A DNA stretch of 64,000 nucleotides from Bacteroidales bacterium (GCA_016928305.1 JAFGKY010000005.1:19499-83498); one strand, 5' to 3'; shown: positions 7,843-17,842, counted from the stretch's first letter. Made by a program: numbers and translations. The notes: a model not told the origin generated them from the sequence alone.

Positions 7843-8838
7843 ATGGAAAGAACAAAAATAGTCGCCGTGTTGGGTGGAGGCAGCTGGGCAACAGCACTGG
7901 TTAAGTTATTGCTTAATAATCTTCCCCAAATAAACTGGTACATACGATCAGCCGACACCATTGATCACCTAAAGAAATACGGACATAATCCTAACTATAT
8001 AACTGATATCCAGTTTGATGTTACAAAAATAAATTTCTACAATTCCATTACCGATGCCATTGATCAATCCGATATTCTGATCTTTGCCATTCCGGCTCCT
8101 TTTCTCAAAGAATCACTTGAGAATTACCACGAAGGATTTCAGCAAAAGTTTATCGTCTCGGCTATTAAAGGCATTGTTCCGCATGAGAATCTTACCATAG
8201 CGGAGTTTTTTAATCGTTATTATAATGTGATGTTCCGCCATATTCTTATCATTACCGGTCCATGCCATGCCGAAGAAATAGCCCTGGAACGGCTTTCCTA
8301 TCTCACCATTGCTTCTTCCAGTGAAATTTGGGCTGAACATCTTGCTTCCATGCTTCGCTGCCACTATGTGAAAGTAATGACCTCGAAAGATATTTACGGA
8401 ACCGAATATGCTGCTGTCTTGAAGAATATTGTTGCTATAGCGGCCGGTATTTCTCACGGGCTGGGTTATGGGGATAATTTCCAGGCAGTATTGATCTCTA
8501 ATGCCATGCAGGAAATGAAGCGTTTTCTTGAAAGAACATACAAAAGTAAGCGCAAAGTACTTACTTCACCTTACCTGGGAGACCTGCTGGTAACAGCCTA
8601 CTCTCAATTCAGCCGGAATCGCACCTTCGGTACTATGATCGGCAAAGGTTATTCGGTTAAAACAGCACAGCTTGAAATGCGTATGATTGCTGAAGGCTAT
8701 TATGCCGTCAAGTGCATTCGGGAGATTAACCGGAACTTTAATGTGAAAATGCCCATAATAGACGCTGTTTATAATATCCTGTATGATAAAATATCTCCTG
8801 CTCTTGAGATACAGTTACTTTCGGAAAAACTGATGTAA
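7843..8838 (+). CDS. gpsA: NAD(P)-dependent glycerol-3-phosphate dehydrogenase
   Basis: Reduces dihydroxyacetone phosphate to sn-glycerol-3-phosphate for phospholipid synthesis in the cytoplasm. The Rossmann motif is G-G-G-S-W-A-T-A-L (N-terminus), followed by the family signatures G-P-C-H-A-E-E-I-A, the catalytic Lys in E-Y-A-A-V-L-K-N-I-V-A-I-A-A-G, and G-Y-G-D-N-F-Q-A. About 331 residues, normal for GpsA. I chose the ATG at 7843 (M-E-R-T-K-I-V) over a TTG 24 bases upstream because the nucleotide-binding strand begins there and the -7 promoter element would otherwise lie inside the gene. Seven bases separate it from pgi, so the two are probably cotranscribed. Confidence 0.93.
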   Translation: MERTKIVAVLGGGSWATALVKLLLNNLPQINWYIRSADTIDHLKKYGHNPNYITDIQFDVTKINFYNSITDAIDQSDILIFAIPAPFLKESLENYHEGFQQKFIVSAIKGIVPHENLTIAEFFNRYYNVMFRHILIITGPCHAEEIALERLSYLTIASSSEIWAEHLASMLRCHYVKVMTSKDIYGTEYAAVLKNIVAIAAGISHGLGYGDNFQAVLISNAMQEMKRFLERTYKSKRKVLTSPYLGDLLVTAYSQFSRNRTFGTMIGKGYSVKTAQLEMRMIAEGYYAVKCIREINRNFNVKMPIIDAVYNILYDKISPALEIQLLSEKLM

Positions 8839-8845
8839 AAAATAA

Positions 8846-10201
8846 ATGATACAATCTATGGAAAATGTTTCGGTTGATATCCACAAGGTATTTGGTTTTG
8901 TTTCCAGGATGACCATCGATGCACTGCAAAACCTGGTAAAAGAAAAAAATACAGCACTTGAAAACAAAACCGGGAAAGGGAGTGATTTTCTCGGCTGGGT
9001 CAGGCTTCCCTCCTCTATCAGCGAAAAAGATCTTAAAGAAATAAAGGCTACCGCTGATCAGCTGGCCGGTAAGGTAGATGTCTTGGTGGTGATCGGAATA
9101 GGAGGTTCTTACCTGGGCACCAGAGCAGTACACGAAGCACTTTCTCATTCTTTTCTTCACCTGAAAAGTAACCGAAAATTTCCGATTATTCTGTACGCAG
9201 GACAGAATATCTGTGAAGATTACCTGAACGAAATGATCGAGATACTTAATGCTGTGAGGTATGGTATCATTGTGATATCCAAGTCAGGAACAACGACCGA
9301 GCCGGCAATCGCATTCCGGATACTTAAAGACCACCTGGAAAACAAGGTTGGCAAAAAAGAGGCAAAGGACCTGATCATTGCCATTACCGATGTCAAAAAA
9401 GGAGCCTTACGCAATATGGCAACCAGCGAACAGTATAAAACTTATACGATACCTGATGATGTCGGCGGGCGCTTTTCGGTACTTACACCTGTTGGTCTTT
9501 TACCCCTGGCTGCAGGAGGAGTGAACATCACTGCCCTTGTTGAGGGGGCGCGGTCGATGCAGAAAATCACCGGACCGGATGTGCCTTTTGAACAAAATCC
9601 TGCATCGCTTTATGCGGCAACACGTTATGCACTCTACCGTTCGGGTAAAAAAATTGAGATACTCGCTAACTATGAAAACAAGCTGCATTTTATAGCCGAA
9701 TGGTGGAAGCAATTATTTGGTGAAAGTGAAGGAAAGGAAGGCAAGGGAATTTTCCCTGCCAGTGTAGACTTAACCACGGATCTCCATTCTATGGGGCAAT
9801 ATATACAGGAGGGAGAAAGAATCCTGATTGAGACTGTATTATCGGTTAAAAAAACCATGTCAAAGCTTGTTGTCCCGACAGAGGCTGAGAGCCTTGACGG
9901 CCTGAATTTCCTTGCAGGAAAAAGACTGGATGAAGTGAACAAGATGGCCGAACTGGGAACAGTGCTGGCACATGTTGACGGCGGAGTTCCCAACATACGC
10001 ATTACCCTTCCGGAATTGAATGAGTTTTACCTGGGACAGCTCCTGTATTTCTTTCAAAGAGCCTGCGGAATAAGTGGCTACCTGCTCGATGTAAATCCTT
10101 TCGATCAGCCGGGTGTTGAAGCTTATAAGAAAAGCATGTTTGCCCTGCTTGAGAAACCCGGATTTGAGGAGGAGACGAAGAAAATAAAACAGCGGTTATA
10201 G
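8846..10201 (+). CDS. pgi: Glucose-6-phosphate isomerase
   Basis: Interconverts glucose-6-phosphate and fructose-6-phosphate. The 451-residue length fits the shorter bacterial PGI class. Diagnostic motifs include [11 protein letters not shown], the phosphate-binding [21 protein letters not shown] (PGI signature 1), the catalytic Glu region in Q-L-F-G-E-S-E-G-K, and a C-terminal [11 protein letters not shown]. An alternative start is the Met five residues in (M-E-N-V-S). Downstream of gpsA in an apparent two-gene operon linking glycolysis and lipid precursor supply. Confidence 0.95.
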   Translation: MIQSMENVSVDIHKVFGFVSRMTIDALQNLVKEKNTALENKTGKGSDFLGWVRLPSSISEKDLKEIKATADQLAGKVDVLVVIGIGGSYLGTRAVHEALSHSFLHLKSNRKFPIILYAGQNICEDYLNEMIEILNAVRYGIIVISKSGTTTEPAIAFRILKDHLENKVGKKEAKDLIIAITDVKKGALRNMATSEQYKTYTIPDDVGGRFSVLTPVGLLPLAAGGVNITALVEGARSMQKITGPDVPFEQNPASLYAATRYALYRSGKKIEILANYENKLHFIAEWWKQLFGESEGKEGKGIFPASVDLTTDLHSMGQYIQEGERILIETVLSVKKTMSKLVVPTEAESLDGLNFLAGKRLDEVNKMAELGTVLAHVDGGVPNIRITLPELNEFYLGQLLYFFQRACGISGYLLDVNPFDQPGVEAYKKSMFALLEKPGFEEETKKIKQRL

Positions 10202-10362
10202 GAGGTATTTCATGTTAAAAGGAGTTACACTGTCATCCAGGCAGCGTATATAACTGAAAAATCAACGGTAAGGATATTCAATCCATGATGGTGTGTGATT
10301 ACAAAGCATCCCAGGATCTCCGGAATACAGATGGATGTAGATCATATATAAAAACCCAACCC

Positions 10363-11712
10363 TTATTTGTATTTTCTTTTTAACCATTCTTCGGGAACCG
10401 GGATAATACATATATTCATTGAATAGTCATCGGCCGAAAGCATGGCTGACTGTATCTGTATTCGTGTGCCATCGGGACTGAAGGTGGGATGCGGATGGTC
10501 GGCAGCAGTGGTTTTATGACCTGCTGACAATAAGATCATTTCATGGGTACGTCTGTCGATAAGATAAATCTCCCGTGTGAAATTATCTCCGGCAACGAAG
10601 CGTCCGTCGGAAGATCCGGCGACATGCCAGAATCCGCTACCATAGGGTATCTGTCCGGCAAGGGTCATCTCACCGGTTGTGATGTTCACAATGCCAAGGC
10701 CCGTAGGTTTTAAGCGTGTACCTGCTTCACCCCATTCGGGTTCCTGTCCGGGATTTGCCGGATCTTCTGCTACCTTTTCAGGAATAGTATCAGAAGAAAA
10801 TTTTCGACTCTTACGGTGTCCTAAGATCGCAAAAGCTACTTCCTCCGGACCGATTACAACTTCATGTGTAACCCATTCATAAGATGATTCCGGGTAAAGA
10901 GGTCTGAGTCCTGTTCCATCGGAATTCACAGTCCATATCCTCTGTGGGGCTTTGCCACCAGTCTCCCAGCAGAAAACGATCTGCCCCGGTACCCAGGGAT
11001 TACTTTGAATATGGCCTACCTGAAACGGAACAGACACAACATATCGGATTTCCCCGGTTTGAATGTTCATACCTGCAATGCCACCCGGTCCGGCTCCCAT
11101 ATTACGCGGCCCGAAGTCAGGTTCTATGGCAGTTCCTTCCGGCATATGATACTGTGCTGCATCCTTACCGACCTGGAACCATAACCATTCTTCACTACCA
11201 TCCAGTGTCATATTTCCGCTCGCCTGCCATTCAGGCGGTGTGGTACCACAAACACGCTGATAGGCTGAGGCATCTTTTACCCTACCTGCTTCACTGTCGG
11301 TGAACAAACCAGCCAGATCCACCTCTACGATTTCACGCAAACCTTTCACCGTATCTTTTAGAGGTTTTCTTATAAAACAAAGTTTCATCGATTTACGCGC
11401 AACACACACCGCACTTCGATAACATCCTTCCGTTACCTGAACCATAACACCGGTTTCCTCGTTCACCGCCATGGCTTCACCTTTGACCCGTAGTGACCTG
11501 AAGATAATCCACTTCCCATCGGATGTCCAGGAATTATGTGTAGGATAAAACTTGTAATCTCCTGCAGGAGTACTGGTCAGGAAAACAAGTGTTGTCCCCG
11601 TCACCGGATCTTTGATTATTTCCCGTTCCGAAGGGAAACGCCTTCCTATCTGTGTCCGGGCAGGTATACAAACAACCAGCAACAGGATTATTGCAATAAG
11701 TCGGATTTTCAT
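10363..11712 (-). CDS. Secreted oligogalacturonate-lyase-like (PL22-type) beta-propeller protein
   Basis: A 449-residue exported protein with signal peptide (residues 1-20, ending A-R-T-Q). The sequence resembles oligogalacturonate lyase/PL22 seven-bladed propellers: an opening D-P-V-T-G-T-T-L-V-F-L-T-S, N-S-W-T-S-D-G-K-W-I-I-F-R-S, V-G-H-I-Q-S-N-P-W with histidine, W-V-T-H-E-V, and a closing D-H-P-H-P-T-F-S-P-D-G blade. The histidines are candidate metal ligands by family knowledge. If active it would cleave unsaturated pectin oligomers in the periplasm, but no other pectin gene is nearby. It could instead be a noncatalytic TolB-like propeller. Confidence 0.6.
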   Translation of the reverse strand: MKIRLIAIILLLVVCIPARTQIGRRFPSEREIIKDPVTGTTLVFLTSTPAGDYKFYPTHNSWTSDGKWIIFRSLRVKGEAMAVNEETGVMVQVTEGCYRSAVCVARKSMKLCFIRKPLKDTVKGLREIVEVDLAGLFTDSEAGRVKDASAYQRVCGTTPPEWQASGNMTLDGSEEWLWFQVGKDAAQYHMPEGTAIEPDFGPRNMGAGPGGIAGMNIQTGEIRYVVSVPFQVGHIQSNPWVPGQIVFCWETGGKAPQRIWTVNSDGTGLRPLYPESSYEWVTHEVVIGPEEVAFAILGHRKSRKFSSDTIPEKVAEDPANPGQEPEWGEAGTRLKPTGLGIVNITTGEMTLAGQIPYGSGFWHVAGSSDGRFVAGDNFTREIYLIDRRTHEMILLSAGHKTTAADHPHPTFSPDGTRIQIQSAMLSADDYSMNICIIPVPEEWLKRKYK

Positions 11713-11807
11713 TTTAAAACTATTAGTTTGTTTTTGGGGTATAGAATTTCACTTGCTAATTCTTGCACTCCGGTATTTAACCTGTAAAAACAGGAACCGG
11801 ACATTGG

Positions 11808-12929
11808 CTAAAGAATGACTGTTTTTTCACTGCAGAAGCTTATTATCATTTCATTAAAAGATTTATCTTCTTCCTCAAGGAACCGCACTTCAACGGGAAT
11901 ATAGTACAAGAAAGGACTGATCTTGTCCAGCTCACCCGGTATCTCTTTGAACTTCGTTGCATCCTTTTCAGTAGTGATAATTATCGTTGAGTCAGCCGGC
12001 AACGTTGCCAGTTTTTGCTCAATAATTCGAATATCATTAGGTTTATAAGAATGGTGATCTGCAAATGAAAGAACAATCACGTTCACTGTAAATTGACTTA
12101 AATAATCTTTTAAAGGCCTGTAGTCTGCGATACCGGTTACCATCAGGATATTTGCATAATTTCGCTCGTTTTGCCAAGTAAATGTCTTTCCGGATTTCTC
12201 TTCCAATACAGGGATGATATCGCCATACTGATAATAGGTGAAAAACACCGGTTGTTCATGCCACAAACGCAGTCTTCGGATAAAATCCTGTTGCTGCAAT
12301 TCATCCATTCCGGGCGGACATTTGGTAACAATGACTATGTCCGCACGGTTGATGTTACAACGATATTCCCGTAAATTCCCCATGGGAAGCAGGAAATCCC
12401 TGAAAACCGGTCTTTTATAATCCACCAGCACGATCGACAATCCGGGATTAACATAACGGTGCTGAAAGGCATCATCGAGAATGATGATTTCCAGCCCCGG
12501 GAACTTTGCTATCAGTTGACCAATACCATGAATCCTGTCACTATCTGCTGCTACGAGTATTTCCGGGAAACGGTTATGTATCTGCAACAGCTCATCACCA
12601 ATTTCTTCAGCGGTTGATCCTGTTACTGCCAGTTGAAAGCCTTTTGTTTTTCGTTTGTAACCACGGCTCAACACAGCAATCCTGTGACTGTCCTTCAGCA
12701 GTTTGATCAGGTATTCAACATGAGGTGTTTTTCCGGTACCGCCAATGGTCAGATTTCCTACCGAAATCACCGGGAACGGAAAATGTTCCGATTTTATAAT
12801 TCCAAGATCGAATAAAAGATTACGGAAAAAAACAACAATTCCATAAAGAAGCGATAACGGAAACAGAATGAATACAAAATACAAGCGGTTTGTTCGTATA
12901 AATGGCATTCTCCTTTTGTTTAAAACCAC
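11808..12929 (-). CDS. lpxK: Tetraacyldisaccharide 4'-kinase
   Basis: Phosphorylates the 4' position of the lipid A disaccharide at the inner membrane, the sixth step of the Raetz pathway. The 373-residue protein has an N-terminal membrane-associated segment (residues 15-40) and the diagnostic P-loop V-G-N-L-T-I-G-G-T-G-K-T-P-H (about residues 57-70), then L-S-R-G-Y-K-R-K-T-K-G and D-D-A-F-Q-H-R-Y. An alternative start is Met8. Implies a lipopolysaccharide or lipid A outer membrane. Confidence 0.95.
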   Translation of the reverse strand: MVLNKRRMPFIRTNRLYFVFILFPLSLLYGIVVFFRNLLFDLGIIKSEHFPFPVISVGNLTIGGTGKTPHVEYLIKLLKDSHRIAVLSRGYKRKTKGFQLAVTGSTAEEIGDELLQIHNRFPEILVAADSDRIHGIGQLIAKFPGLEIIILDDAFQHRYVNPGLSIVLVDYKRPVFRDFLLPMGNLREYRCNINRADIVIVTKCPPGMDELQQQDFIRRLRLWHEQPVFFTYYQYGDIIPVLEEKSGKTFTWQNERNYANILMVTGIADYRPLKDYLSQFTVNVIVLSFADHHSYKPNDIRIIEQKLATLPADSTIIITTEKDATKFKEIPGELDKISPFLYYIPVEVRFLEEEDKSFNEMIISFCSEKTVIL

Positions 12930-12961
12930 CGGATAATGAGAGAAGAAGCTTTACAAAATTC

Positions 12962-13007
12962 TTCAATACGCAGTCGGAACTTTTGACACCCCGACAGGGG
13001 TATTGAA
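12962..13007. repeat. Palindromic repeat with ACCCCGACAGGGGT-type core
   Basis: Outer arms TTCAATAC (12962-12969) and GTATTGAA (13000-13007) are complementary, with an inner CCCC/GGGG stem at 12989-13000. It lies between lpxK and sppA. A related core, ACCCCGTCGGGGT, is at 57565-57577, and a half-like copy near 44963. Probably a dispersed REP-like palindrome; it could also act as the 3' end hairpin of an RNA. Confidence 0.6.
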
Positions 13008-13026
13008 AAAGTATCTCATCCTGTTG

Positions 13027-14799
13027 CTAGTACACTTCAATCTCAAAAGGCATTCGGGCCATCAGACCATTCGACCGGATCACACTTTTTACACGATGAT
13101 AATATCTGAATCCGGGTCCCAGTTCCTGTTGGATGTGTTTCAACCGTATGGCGCCCGTTAGTTCGTTTATGATCTGCTCCATCGGATCTTTAAGCTTGGG
13201 AAGTTCAACGATTCTGTATTGTTCAATCCCTGCTTTTTCGGCTGCAATATCAATGGCTCTGTTAAGGCCTCCTATTTCATCAACGAGTCCGATTTCCTTA
13301 GCATCCATACCGCTCCATATGCGGCCTCCTCCGATTTTATCAACAGCCTGTGTTTCCATGTTTCGTCCCTCGGCCACATGGGAAACAAAGGTATCGTATA
13401 TGTTGTCAACCAGTCGCTGCATCATTTGTTTTTCTTCCGCATCCATGGATCTGAAAAGCGAACCGAAGTCGGAATGGCGGTTTGTTTTGACAACATCGGC
13501 CGATATTCCCAGTTTATTGTTAAAAAAGTCCTTCGCATTCATTAAAATTCCGAAAACACCAATAGAACCGGTAAGAGTGTTGGCACTGGCCAGAATGGTG
13601 TCGGACGCAGCCAATACGTAATAACCTCCGGATGCAGCGACATCACCCATTGAAGCAATAACAGGTTTCACACTGCAGGCCAGGTCGAGCTCGCGCCATA
13701 TTACTTCCGAGGCAAGGGCGCTGCCCCCGCCTGAATTCACTCTGAATACAATTGCTTTAATAGCTGAGTCCTGCCTGGCTTCACGTATGGTACGGGATAT
13801 TGTCTCTGAACTTATGTTTATCTCCTCTTCTTCTCCTTCAACAATATCACCGGAAGCATAGATAACAGCTATTTTATTTTTGGCCAGGCCCTTATGTTGC
13901 CTTGACTTTGGAGCCCTCGTATACTGGTTGTGGCTCACAAAGTTTAGCTTTTTTGAGCTTTTTACTTTCGATAAACCGGTCAACAGTTCCAATACCTGAT
14001 CCTTGTATAAAAGGCTGTCGATCATGCCGGACTGACAAGCTTCATCAGCACTGCTGATTGAAACATTATCAGCGAAGGCGTTGATCTTATCGGCAGTTAG
14101 TCCCCGCTGCAAGGAAATTTTGCCAACAATATTTTTCCAGATGGATCCGACATAAGCTTCAATTTGTTCCCGGTTTTCCCTGCTCATCTTGTCGTTTACA
14201 AAAGGTTCAACTGCGCTTTTATAATCGCCGTGTCGTATGATCTGTGGTTCTATATCCAGTTTCTCCAGTGCTTTTTTAAAGAATAAAACCTCAGCGCTAA
14301 GTCCGTCGAAAAACAAGTTTCCCAATGGATTCATGTAAATTTTATCCGAAACGGATGCCAGGTAAAAAGCGGATTGTGAATAAGAGTCACTGTAACTGAC
14401 AACGAATTTGCCGGATTTTTTAAAATCGAGTAAAGCGTCACGGATCTCCTCAACCGTTGCCACGCCAATGCTGTGCATCATCGATAATTGCAGGTATATC
14501 CCGCAAATATTGGTGTCTTCGGTGGCTTTCTTAATATTAGCCAAAATTTCATTGAGCCCCAGGCGATTATCGATTCCGAATCTTCCCAGATTAAAATCCG
14601 GGAAAGGCATGGATGGTTTCCGGTCTATTACAGGCCGGTCGAGTTTCAACATTAATATGGATCGGGGTTTAACCTGAAAAGGCTTATCCTGAGTTGAAAC
14701 AACAGCACTTAATAATCCCAGGAAAATGAGAAACATGAAGAAACATGCCAATATTACCCCCAGAACAGAGGCCAGCAAATATTTGAAGAAGCTTTTCAT
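13027..14799 (-). CDS. sppA: Signal peptide peptidase SppA (67K type)
   Basis: A membrane-bound serine protease that degrades cleaved signal peptides. From the ATG at 14799 it is 591 residues: a membrane anchor (about residues 7-33) and two tandem SppA/crotonase-like domains. The Ser/Lys dyad is Lys194 in R-H-G-D-Y-K-S-A and Ser389 in G-D-V-A-A-S-G-G-Y-Y, with F-R-V-N-S-G-G-G-S between. I chose the internal ATG because the 44 residues upstream are unlike any SppA N-terminus and the transmembrane anchor begins directly after M-K-S-F-F-K. Length matches the duplicated E. coli-type enzyme. Confidence 0.93.
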   Translation of the reverse strand: MKSFFKYLLASVLGVILACFFMFLIFLGLLSAVVSTQDKPFQVKPRSILMLKLDRPVIDRKPSMPFPDFNLGRFGIDNRLGLNEILANIKKATEDTNICGIYLQLSMMHSIGVATVEEIRDALLDFKKSGKFVVSYSDSYSQSAFYLASVSDKIYMNPLGNLFFDGLSAEVLFFKKALEKLDIEPQIIRHGDYKSAVEPFVNDKMSRENREQIEAYVGSIWKNIVGKISLQRGLTADKINAFADNVSISSADEACQSGMIDSLLYKDQVLELLTGLSKVKSSKKLNFVSHNQYTRAPKSRQHKGLAKNKIAVIYASGDIVEGEEEEINISSETISRTIREARQDSAIKAIVFRVNSGGGSALASEVIWRELDLACSVKPVIASMGDVAASGGYYVLAASDTILASANTLTGSIGVFGILMNAKDFFNNKLGISADVVKTNRHSDFGSLFRSMDAEEKQMMQRLVDNIYDTFVSHVAEGRNMETQAVDKIGGGRIWSGMDAKEIGLVDEIGGLNRAIDIAAEKAGIEQYRIVELPKLKDPMEQIINELTGAIRLKHIQQELGPGFRYYHRVKSVIRSNGLMARMPFEIEVY

Positions 14800-15149
14800 A
14801 GGTTTAAGTATTTGATAAAATATGGACAGAACAATATTACAAAAAGCCACTAAACGGAACAAGAAAAATGAATTATTTGGATTAACTTGGCAGTCACAGG
14901 TTAATTTTTGATCTGGAATATAGGAAAGCATGGCTGTGAATCTGGTTTTTCATACGATGTAATTGAATCATAAACTTATAAGAATTGCGTTGTTGTTTAT
15001 CGTCAGACAGGCAAGGAATTACAGTACCACCCGACAACAGGCAGGTGCTTAAAGCTGAGACAAATAAAGACAGGAAATCTTCTTAGTAATAAGATATTTC
15101 TATTATACCATTATCCTTATCATCAAATGCACTAATTAAGTGCCTGTCA
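14800..15149. other. Intergenic region between divergent sppA and folK
   Basis: No gene seen. The 350 bases hold the sppA and folK promoters, not resolved. Around 15003-15050 are an ACAGGC pair and CAGGCAGGTGC, remnants of the CTGCC-type palindromes seen elsewhere in the window. Confidence 0.5.
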
Positions 15150-15692
15150 ATGATTGCTATGGGTACATATGAAAAGCATGCAGAAACGGAAATTGTCTAC
15201 CTTCTCCTTGGAAGCAATCAGGGAGATCGCGCAGGTCAGATTCAGGAAGCAATCAACCGGATTACAGGAATGACAGGTCAACCGGTTGCATTATCCTCTA
15301 TATACGAAACCGAACCATGGGGTTTTAAACACAAGATACCTTTTCTAAACCAGACAATGGCATTGTTAACGGGTGTATCCCCCGGAAAGCTTATGCAACT
15401 GTTTATGTCGGTAGAAAGAGGCATGGGAAGGATCCGGAACCAAATCGGATATCAAGCCCGCAGTATCGATATTGATATACTTTTTTGCGGAATGGATATC
15501 ATAAATCAGAATAATCTTGTCATTCCCCACCCCCTGTTCTGTGAACGGCGATTTGCTCTTGTTCCTATGGAAGAAATAGCACCGGATTTTGTTCATCCAT
15601 TGCTGAATAAAAGCATCCGTGAGCTCCTGCATGAATGCAGCGATCCATCGTGGGTGAAAAAATGGTCTGGCCCTGCAGGTAAAAAAGGATAA
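15150..15692 (+). CDS. folK: 2-amino-4-hydroxy-6-hydroxymethyldihydropteridine pyrophosphokinase
   Basis: Transfers pyrophosphate from ATP to 6-hydroxymethyl-dihydropterin in folate synthesis. The 180-residue protein shows L-L-L-G-S-N-Q-G-D-R near the N-terminus, S-S-I-Y-E-T-E-P-W-G, and the HPPK signature around R-S-I-D-I-D-I-L-F with I-P-H-P-L-F-C-E-R-R-F-A-L-V-P. It stands alone, with no fused FolB or FolP. The true start may be Met4. Confidence 0.93.
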   Translation: MIAMGTYEKHAETEIVYLLLGSNQGDRAGQIQEAINRITGMTGQPVALSSIYETEPWGFKHKIPFLNQTMALLTGVSPGKLMQLFMSVERGMGRIRNQIGYQARSIDIDILFCGMDIINQNNLVIPHPLFCERRFALVPMEEIAPDFVHPLLNKSIRELLHECSDPSWVKKWSGPAGKKG

Positions 15693-15747
15693 TCAAAAAT
15701 CCTGATCCGATTTAGTCAGTGATTCCTAACAGACCCGCAAACCTGAA

Positions 15748-16674
15748 TTATCTGAAAAAGGGTTTAAGGTAAAAAGGCAGATGGTTCATCTGTATTCGCT
15801 GAAAATGACTTTCAGCTGCACCAAAACCATTATAAAGATTTGGAGTAAAATGGGCATCTGTATATTGAAAGTTCAGGGTGATATTGGTTTCTGAATATTT
15901 TTCAATAAAACGGTCTAACAGTAATAAATGAGCATCGTCCCTGATGGCTTCTTCGGTGGCTGCTGCAAAAAGAAGAATTACACCAGTATGTGACCAGACA
16001 AACAATGCAATACAGGCAAGCATATTTACGCTATTGTATGCGCCATATAACTCACACGCTTTATATCTTACCAGGGAGGCAATCAGCATTCGGAGTAGTT
16101 TATAGTTTTTCTCCCTGATTGTGGATTCAAGTTTAATTTTTCTGAGTTTAATCAGAGAAATGATGTCATTAGGTGAAATGCCTCTGTTTACACTGTATTT
16201 TTTGGCTGAGGCAAGATGCAGTCTATTCCTGCATTCCAATGAATAGTCCCTGACAGTTTTCATGTATGGCCGGATCAGATCGAGTTCATAATATGTTTGC
16301 CGTTGTAATGGAAAAATTCTTCCTGGAACTGGCGTGTATTTATTGATACCCATATTTATGACACGAAACCGTTTATTCAGTATTGTCAGGAATGCGCTGA
16401 TTTTGGTATTGGTCAACTGTTCGGGTGAATATATACCCAGCTGATTCATAAGGGGAGGCATATATACGATTACCTGCCCCATTTTCTTTTTAACAGGCAA
16501 TGGCATTACAGTTTTATAATTCCCCTCAATTAAAGCATCCCATTGATCACAAAAAAGGTTAAGATACCAGGAATAGGCTTCTACTGAACCATTAAAAGAA
16601 CTTTTAATACAACGGTCCCATTGCTGGTTATTGATATCATCATGATGTATATATTCGATGGAACTCATTTCCAT
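15748..16674 (-). CDS. Uncharacterised GNAT/FemAB-like acyltransferase-fold protein
   Basis: A 308-residue soluble protein without a named family that I can assign. The N-terminal pattern (W-D-R-C-I-K-S-S-F-N-G-S-V-E-A-Y-S-W-Y-L) and the C-terminal part with a predicted strand-helix layout resemble Bacteroidota proteins annotated as GNAT or FemAB-like N-acyltransferases. No acetyl-CoA P-loop can be picked out confidently. It sits 17 bases downstream of radC on the same strand and is probably cotranscribed. Conserved-looking aromatic residues (F-Q-Y-T-D-A-H-F) lie near the C-terminus. Confidence 0.5.
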   Translation of the reverse strand: MEMSSIEYIHHDDINNQQWDRCIKSSFNGSVEAYSWYLNLFCDQWDALIEGNYKTVMPLPVKKKMGQVIVYMPPLMNQLGIYSPEQLTNTKISAFLTILNKRFRVINMGINKYTPVPGRIFPLQRQTYYELDLIRPYMKTVRDYSLECRNRLHLASAKKYSVNRGISPNDIISLIKLRKIKLESTIREKNYKLLRMLIASLVRYKACELYGAYNSVNMLACIALFVWSHTGVILLFAAATEEAIRDDAHLLLLDRFIEKYSETNITLNFQYTDAHFTPNLYNGFGAAESHFQRIQMNHLPFYLKPFFR

Positions 16675-16691
16675 TATCAGGATGGATTTAC

Positions 16692-17387
16692 TTATATAAG
16701 ATTCTCATCGGCAAAACTATAGTATTGCTTTCCGGCAATAATGATATGATCAAGCAAACGAATATCCATAATGTGTGCTGAATCTTTAAGCTTTTGCGTA
16801 ATCTGAATATCCGCTTCACTGGGTTGAAGGTTACCGGATGGATGATTATGGCAAAGGATGATTGAAGAAGCAAGAACTTCTATAGCAGATTTAAGGATCA
16901 TCCTCACATCCGTTACCGTTCCTGCAATACCTCCCTGGCTGATTTTCCGTTTTTCAATGATTTTGTTTGACCGGTTCAACAGCAGGATCCAGAATTCCTC
17001 GTGAGAAAGATCAGCCAGATGAGGGTAAAGTGTTTTAAACACATCGTCTGACGAGGTAATTTTCATCCGGTCAGCAGATTCACTGTCTTTTCTCCGGCGA
17101 CCTAACTCCAGGGCTGATACGATGGAAATAGCCTTAGCTCTACCAATGCCTTTGATCTTCATGAAATCAGCAACGCTGAAACGCCCCAGTTGATCCAAAT
17201 CATTACCGGCATTGCTGAGTATCCTGCGTGCCAGCTCAACAGCTGATTGATTCTTTGTACCTGAACCAATTAGTATGGCTATTAATTCACTGTTGCTGAG
17301 GCTCTGTGTACCCTTGGCCAGTAACTTTTCACGTGGTCTGTCTTCAACTGCCCATTCCTTGATGCTTTTTACTCCATCTTCGCTCAT
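16692..17387 (-). CDS. radC: RadC family JAB1/MPN metalloprotease-like protein
   Basis: A 231-residue RadC protein: N-terminal helix-hairpin-helix (M-K-I-K-G-I-G-R-A-K-A) and a C-terminal JAMM domain with the zinc motif H-N-H-P-S-G-N-L-x-P-S-x-x-D. Named for DNA repair historically; the biochemical role remains uncertain in the family. Length is typical. Followed by the acyltransferase-like gene. Confidence 0.93.
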   Translation of the reverse strand: MSEDGVKSIKEWAVEDRPREKLLAKGTQSLSNSELIAILIGSGTKNQSAVELARRILSNAGNDLDQLGRFSVADFMKIKGIGRAKAISIVSALELGRRRKDSESADRMKITSSDDVFKTLYPHLADLSHEEFWILLLNRSNKIIEKRKISQGGIAGTVTDVRMILKSAIEVLASSIILCHNHPSGNLQPSEADIQITQKLKDSAHIMDIRLLDHIIIAGKQYYSFADENLI

Positions 17388-17439
17388 GGTTTGAATGAAA
17401 AACGAACAGCCAAGTTAACCTTTTCTTTAATGAAAGCAA

Positions 17440-17470
17440 AAACCCTTCTGTGTAGTTCAGAAGGGTTTCC
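17440..17470 (-). terminator. Intrinsic terminator of rpsT
   Basis: Perfect 11-bp stem AAACCCTTCTG (17440-17450)/CAGAAGGGTTT (17458-17468) with a 7-base loop. Read on the minus strand it is followed by a T-containing tract (TTTTTGCTTTC) and lies about 20 bases after the rpsT stop. Confidence 0.75.
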
Positions 17471-17487
17471 TTTATATGTGGCAATTT

Positions 17488-17742
17488 TTATGAAAGGCTG
17501 TTTACATGCCGGGCCAGCGAGGATTTTAAATTAGATGCTTTGTTTTTATGGATGACATTCTTTTTAGCCAGTTTATCGAGCATGGAATTCATCTTTGGGA
17601 GTAATTCTCCAGCTGCTGATTTGTCGGATGTACTGCGCAATTCTTTAACGGCATTTCGTGTTGATTTTGCATAGTATTTATTGTTCTCGCGCCTGCGTGC
17701 TGTCTGCCTGTTTCTCTTCTCAGCCGATTTATGATTTGCCAT
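17488..17742 (-). CDS. rpsT: 30S ribosomal protein S20
   Basis: An 84-residue basic protein that binds 16S rRNA in the 30S subunit. The N-terminal [13 protein letters not shown] and the alternating helix composition with K-N-V-I-H-K-N-K-A are diagnostic. Monocistronic, with its own terminator downstream and a promoter about 40 bases upstream. Confidence 0.96.
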   Translation of the reverse strand: MANHKSAEKRNRQTARRRENNKYYAKSTRNAVKELRSTSDKSAAGELLPKMNSMLDKLAKKNVIHKNKASNLKSSLARHVNSLS

Positions 17743-17781
17743 TGTATAAGGTTTTTACAATAAATTCTTATAAAGTGGCGA

Positions 17782-17789
17782 CAAAAATA
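17782..17789 (-). promoter_or_regulatory. Putative -7 promoter element for rpsT
   Basis: Minus-strand TATTTTTG matches the Bacteroidota TAnnTTTG consensus, 39 bases before the rpsT start. Confidence 0.45.
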
Positions 17790-17815
17790 GTATTTTTTTC
17801 CTTACATAAAAACTG

Positions 17816-17842
17816 TTTGGTAATAAAATTATTTTACCTTTG
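17816..17842 (+). promoter_or_regulatory. Putative promoter for rpsP-rimM
   Basis: TTTG (17816-17819) and TACCTTTG (17835-17842) match the -33 and -7 elements of Bacteroidota promoters, although the 15-base spacer is shorter than the usual 19-21. The same TACCTTTGCA string recurs upstream of corA. Confidence 0.5.

Noticed and set aside
14800..14931. Upstream extension of sppA (44 extra residues)
   Set aside because: Open only by chance; the membrane anchor begins at the later ATG.
17327..17335. Partial parS-like string TTTCACGTG inside radC
   Set aside because: Only half of the palindrome matches, so not supported as a ParB site.
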